This document shows, one piece after another, positions 60,461 to 64,000 of a stretch of DNA of 64,000 nucleotides. A program made the translations under genes and the position numbers. The number at the start of each line of letters is the position of its first letter. Within the stretch, counting starts at the first letter, position 1. The DNA comes from Mucor racemosus. Taxonomy: Eukaryota; Mucoromycota; Mucoromycetes; Mucorales; Mucoraceae. The DNA is taken from positions 186,001-250,000 of the forward strand of contig JAPEHQ010000025.1 of assembly GCA_027405735.1 (NCBI GenBank), written 5' to 3'. The notes under the pieces are model-generated. The model ran no database searches. It saw nothing but the letters and a program-made list of their open reading frames with translations, and was not told the origin of the DNA.

Positions 60461-62324
60461 AATATAATATATATATATATATAGCAGTAATCTTAAGGCC
60501 TATTTGTATTTGATAGAGATGTATTACTTGTTGAACCATTTGTATTATATTTATCGCAGCAAACAGGCTAGCTTTATCGCACAAAGTTACTAATTACTTG
60601 GAATATTGTCCCACGTTATAAGAAAATAACTTCTTTTTCCAAAAAATATAGGCAAAGATATATTGAATTATTTGATGTTACGATTGAATGAAAATATATT
60701 CTTTACATTTGTCATTGAGGTTGCGCAAAATCACATCAAAAGCTAATGGAGAAAACGAAATACCTTGTTATAAACACTGCTTTTAAGGGTTTTTGAAATT
60801 GCAAGAAATCATATTAGTGCCCGGACACACACAGAATCACATACCGTACAAATAATGTGATGGATAATATTATAACTTTTGTTCAGATTATAACTCATAA
60901 TTTGCTTCCAAGGTCAAGAAAAAGCGTCCAATATCTTTGTATTTTTTGGAAATTTGAAGTCCATTTTCAAGTTTATGTATACTTTTCAAGATGCTTTGAC
61001 CGTAGATACACAAGTTAATGTCAATAAATCGAAAAGTATAAAGCTCAATTTTGAAAATAACACCTTTAAGCTACTCAAATATATAGCATAAAAATTCGAT
61101 ACTCAAACGCTCATACCCCATTTTCTTGGTATTTGAATATGTGAAATCGTTTTCTATGACCAAAGGGTCAGGATAGAATCACTTTACAAAAGTAAATATC
61201 AAAATTTTGCTTCAGTATATCTCGGCAAGAAATGAAGGTACAGGACAATTGCAGGTAGGTTCTGCTTGTTTAAAGCTACTCCCTTTCATGTTGAAGCATT
61301 AGAAAATCCAAGAATTTCCATCTTCTGTCCCTTTTTTTTTTCTTTTTGATACTTTCACATATTCAGTATATTAACTTAGGTTACAGATAGTAACTTTTAT
61401 ATATGTACCGTATATATAGAAATTTGGATTTCTAAAATATCTCAATTTTTGATGGAGGAAAATAAAAAAAAAGTCTAAAGAATCTGGTGGTCGATTCGTC
61501 TAGGAAATTTCATGAGCAGGGCTGCGCACAGTTTCAAATAGCATCCCTAGTTTCAAATCTCATGTGCACACTTCCTCATTTTTATAAAAATGGAAATAGT
61601 TTTAGTTCTCTGAGGGCCTTAGATATATATCATGTAACCACTCTAAATATATTTTACAGGTGCATAATGGTACTTCTCAAAACTAATTTGCTTTGTATCA
61701 TATACAATCCTTTGAAGCAATGTCATCGAGCCGAATGTTATCAGCCAAACTTTCTCGTAAAGCTCGGCTCAATGTCGTCTATTTTTTTTTTGTTTCTTTC
61801 TAAATCTTAATATATATCTTGTACAGCTCATCCCGTAAGCTCTTAACAACTGGTTTGAATTAAATGTCAACAAATAAAACGCATTATGTAAAGGTTCCGT
61901 ATTTTGTTTACGACCGTACAACATTTTAACCCAGATACAGAGGCAGTTTACTCATCTTTTTTATAAGATTTGATACAGCTTGAAATAGTGAATATTGAGA
62001 AATTAATTTCCAAATATTGAGCCCTCAGCTTGGAGAAGGTGTTTCAGATAAATATTTTGAAATATTCTTTCAAAATAGATATTTCCAGATGAAATTACAA
62101 CAAAACAATAATGATAATCAATGTCTATTTAATTCTGTTTCAAAAAAATGTCTAATTACAGACTACTTTTTTATTTTATATATGTATTGATGCCTGCCCT
62201 AAAATAAAAAGCATAATACAAGAATATAAGTGCATTAACCTAACATTGACCTAAATCAGTTGTAAATTTCAATCCCAAAAATTAGGTGTTGGTTTTTTGC
62301 ATTCATTAGATAGCTCCAGCCGAA
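60461..62324. other. Intergenic, no gene recognised
   Basis: AT-rich DNA with a (TA)n tract at 60466-60482 and scattered poly(T). A short segment near 61728-61770 carries GAGCCGA and AAAGCTCGGCTC words like those inside the hAT MITE at 54955. The 107-codon frame at 61487-61810 has no family match and no good start. Confidence 0.4.
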
Positions 62325-63530
62325 AGCTACTCTGCATTTTTTATTCAGCAAAAAATATTGATTTTTCATCGATATAATCAAAATAATATTTTTTTTTGTA
62401 GATTAATATTTTATTTATTCAAATATCATGGATGAGGGACACATCGCGGAGTGGTGGATATAATCAAAATAATAGTTCATTATACATTATACAGCTTACA
62501 GCCTATGTTGATGGAGTTCTAACATTGAAGTGCCAGATCGATTGAAAATGATTTAAAACACAAAATCGTTTAATAGCTCATGAACTGCAAAGTAAGTTGA
62601 ACAAGGATATTAAATAGTTTTTGTATAGTCTTAAATTATGCATTCATCTAAAAAAAATTCAGACAAATGTTTCATACTAAATTTTGCGCAAAATTCAATT
62701 GAGATTTTGGAGGTTTTTCGAATATACACATCACTTTTTATAAGCATATTTCAAATGTAAGTAATGGAGATAATGCGCAAAATAATTATCTATCGATTGA
62801 ACCAGTTTTAAACCTTTTAGCTGCATTTTTCGTAAAAAAAACGAGATTTTTGTCAATTTTTTTTAAATTCAGAATTTGAGATGAGGGTATTTAAGGGAAA
62901 GATTGAAGCTAAGAACAAAGGTATCTCTTTGTGCACATTTTTGAGGATATCTCTACGAAAACTCAATATTTTGAAAAAAAATGAAATTTGGTCGGAGAGA
63001 GCTCAATGAGCTGGATAACATACATGCAAAAAAAACGCTGCTCAATTTAACAAATATTTTGAAATTTACTACAAAAATGTCAAAAAAAAAGAAAAAAAAA
63101 AAGTGCTCAGAATTTTTTTAAACTTCAATATGTTATAGAGTGCTTTGAAATAAGTAATTTTTATTATTAAAAAGTGTTAGTATAGCTTAATTTTTTCTAG
63201 AGATATGAAGTCCTAAAGTTTTCAATCCTTTAGCGGTGAAATACGCGTAAATATCTGAAACATTGGCACTGAAAAATTAATACCAACTGCAACAAATAGG
63301 ATATTTCCGGATACTTGTTTTTGAATTAAAACTGAACATCTCAGGTACATTGGCATATATTTTTTTCTTGGTGTTATTTAGTGAAAAAAAAAGTAAAGCA
63401 GGGATGAAAAGTGAGACTCACTTCTCAAGGAAGGCGCAGTAAAATTTACCTATTTTTATGTTTTTTGCGCAATGTGGAATGAATCCGGAAACAGGTGGGA
63501 TAATTTGACCAATTTATATAGTGCATTCCG
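62325..63530 (+). repeat. Dispersed repeat family 1, copy E
   Basis: Same orientation as copies A and B, starting within the core (from the CTACTCTGCATTTTTT segment) and ending with the D/E-type end (TTTTTTGCGCAATG). It is interrupted at 62389-62456 by a small insertion with target duplication. Frames are frameshifted. Confidence 0.8.
62389..62456 (-). mobile_element. 68-bp poly(A)-type retro-insertion with 18-bp target duplication
   Basis: Within repeat copy E the 18-bp word GATATAATCAAAATAATA occurs at 62371-62388 and again at 62457-62474; other family copies have it once. Between them lie 68 bp that, on the minus strand, end in nine A, preceded by AATAAATAAA about 20 bases earlier. Long target duplication, poly(A) tail and a poly(A) signal are the marks of a 5'-truncated RNA copied into DNA by LINE-type machinery. 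The source RNA is not in this window. Confidence 0.75.
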
Positions 63531-64000
63531 CTTTGTCCAAATATAATATTTTAAAAGTTGTTTAGCATGTGATTAGTCATTATTTTCCAAAGATATCTGA
63601 AACAGCTTCTACAACAGATAATTATAAGGTAAAGAATACTCAAGGGATCCTGCGTTTACACTCACTGTATCATTTTCATAATTACTTTGGAAGACTGAAA
63701 TTTCAATATTTTGTGGATGGCTTTTAGATGATGCACTTTTTATCGCAATGCAAGCGCATTATTTGAATCTTTAATCTTCGAAAACGGGCTTGTTTACTGT
63801 CGTTATATAGTTGGTAAAAATAGCAGGTAATCAACTTGTTTTTTAAACTTACTAAATACGCAATGACCCATGAAGAAGCTAAAACTTGAATAAGCATTTA
63901 TTTAGCAGATACTGTATATATGTTGTATAATACTAGATTTCTATAAATTTAGAGCTTAATTGGATCTATATTCATTCAGAAAAATTTTGCATTGGTTTCA
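63531..64000. other. Right edge, intergenic
   Basis: AT-rich sequence after repeat copy E; no gene or repeat match recognised. Confidence 0.4.

Noticed and set aside
61487..61810. 107-codon open frame
   Set aside because: No ATG start, no domain, low-complexity AT-rich composition.
62389..62456. tRNA-derived SINE as source of the small insertion
   Set aside because: The 59 non-tail bases show no tRNA A or B box; the source RNA stays open.
1..64000. tRNA, rRNA and CRISPR features
   Set aside because: I looked for tRNA B-box words, rRNA-like blocks and regularly spaced repeats and saw none. A dedicated tRNA search was not possible.

Overview
The window is AT-rich (roughly 70 percent A+T by eye) nuclear DNA of a filamentous fungus, most likely an early-diverging one (Mucoromycota, Mucorales-like). 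The evidence is short GT-AG introns (about 45-100 nt) in most genes and a typically fungal gene set (SPX phosphate transporter, Ypi1, GRIP golgin, Prm10/ThrE-type transporter). A recognisable Integrator subunit 3 also points away from the well-studied ascomycete and basidiomycete models. I found no rRNA, tRNA, CRISPR array or intact transposase. Gene models were built by joining open frames across splice sites read by eye; intron phases were checked to be compatible.

Layout. 1-2670: copy of a dispersed repeat (family 1), cut by the window edge. 3030-16217: a gene block holding a GRIP-domain golgin (-), a PXA/Nexin_C protein (-), a FAR-17a/AIG1- or rolling-stone-like membrane protein (-), INTS3 (-, 12 exons) and, divergently from INTS3, a ubiquitin-like/eS31 fusion (+). 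16218-24950: a gene desert of repeats, with a second family 1 copy whose first 1.26 kb is almost identical to the window's left edge. 24951-34887: a second gene block with a type I membrane protein (+), ThrE/Prm10-like transporter (-), Ypi1 (-), Sen15 (+), an unrecognised membrane protein (-), an Mpo1-like DUF962 protein (+) and a divergent protein kinase (-). 36085-38245: another family 1 copy, inverted. 39591-42006: SPX-domain phosphate transporter (-) with two CACGTGTGG boxes upstream. 42900-46900: repeats (family 2). 46904-51635: mitochondrial bS16 (+), a beta-trefoil protein (-) and an AtuA-family protein (+). 51640-57268: repeats, including a hAT-type MITE. 57269-58641: type I Hsp40 (Ydj1-like, -). 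58642-64000: a decayed kelch fragment and a family 1 copy carrying a small poly(A)-type retro-insertion.

The genes are mostly housekeeping and do not form one pathway. Themes are membrane traffic (golgin, PXA protein), RNA processing (INTS3, Sen15), translation (eS31, bS16m), phosphate (SPX transporter), PP1 control (Ypi1) and chaperone work (Hsp40). The most unusual points are: the eS31 gene carries a ubiquitin moiety that has lost the Ile44 patch, Arg42, Arg72 and Lys63 but keeps the Gly-Gly cleavage site; Integrator subunit 3 is present in a fungus; a kinase lacks the His-Arg of HRD and has a predicted GC-AG intron; one repeat family shows mosaic identity; and a 68-bp retro-insertion is flanked by an 18-bp target duplication.
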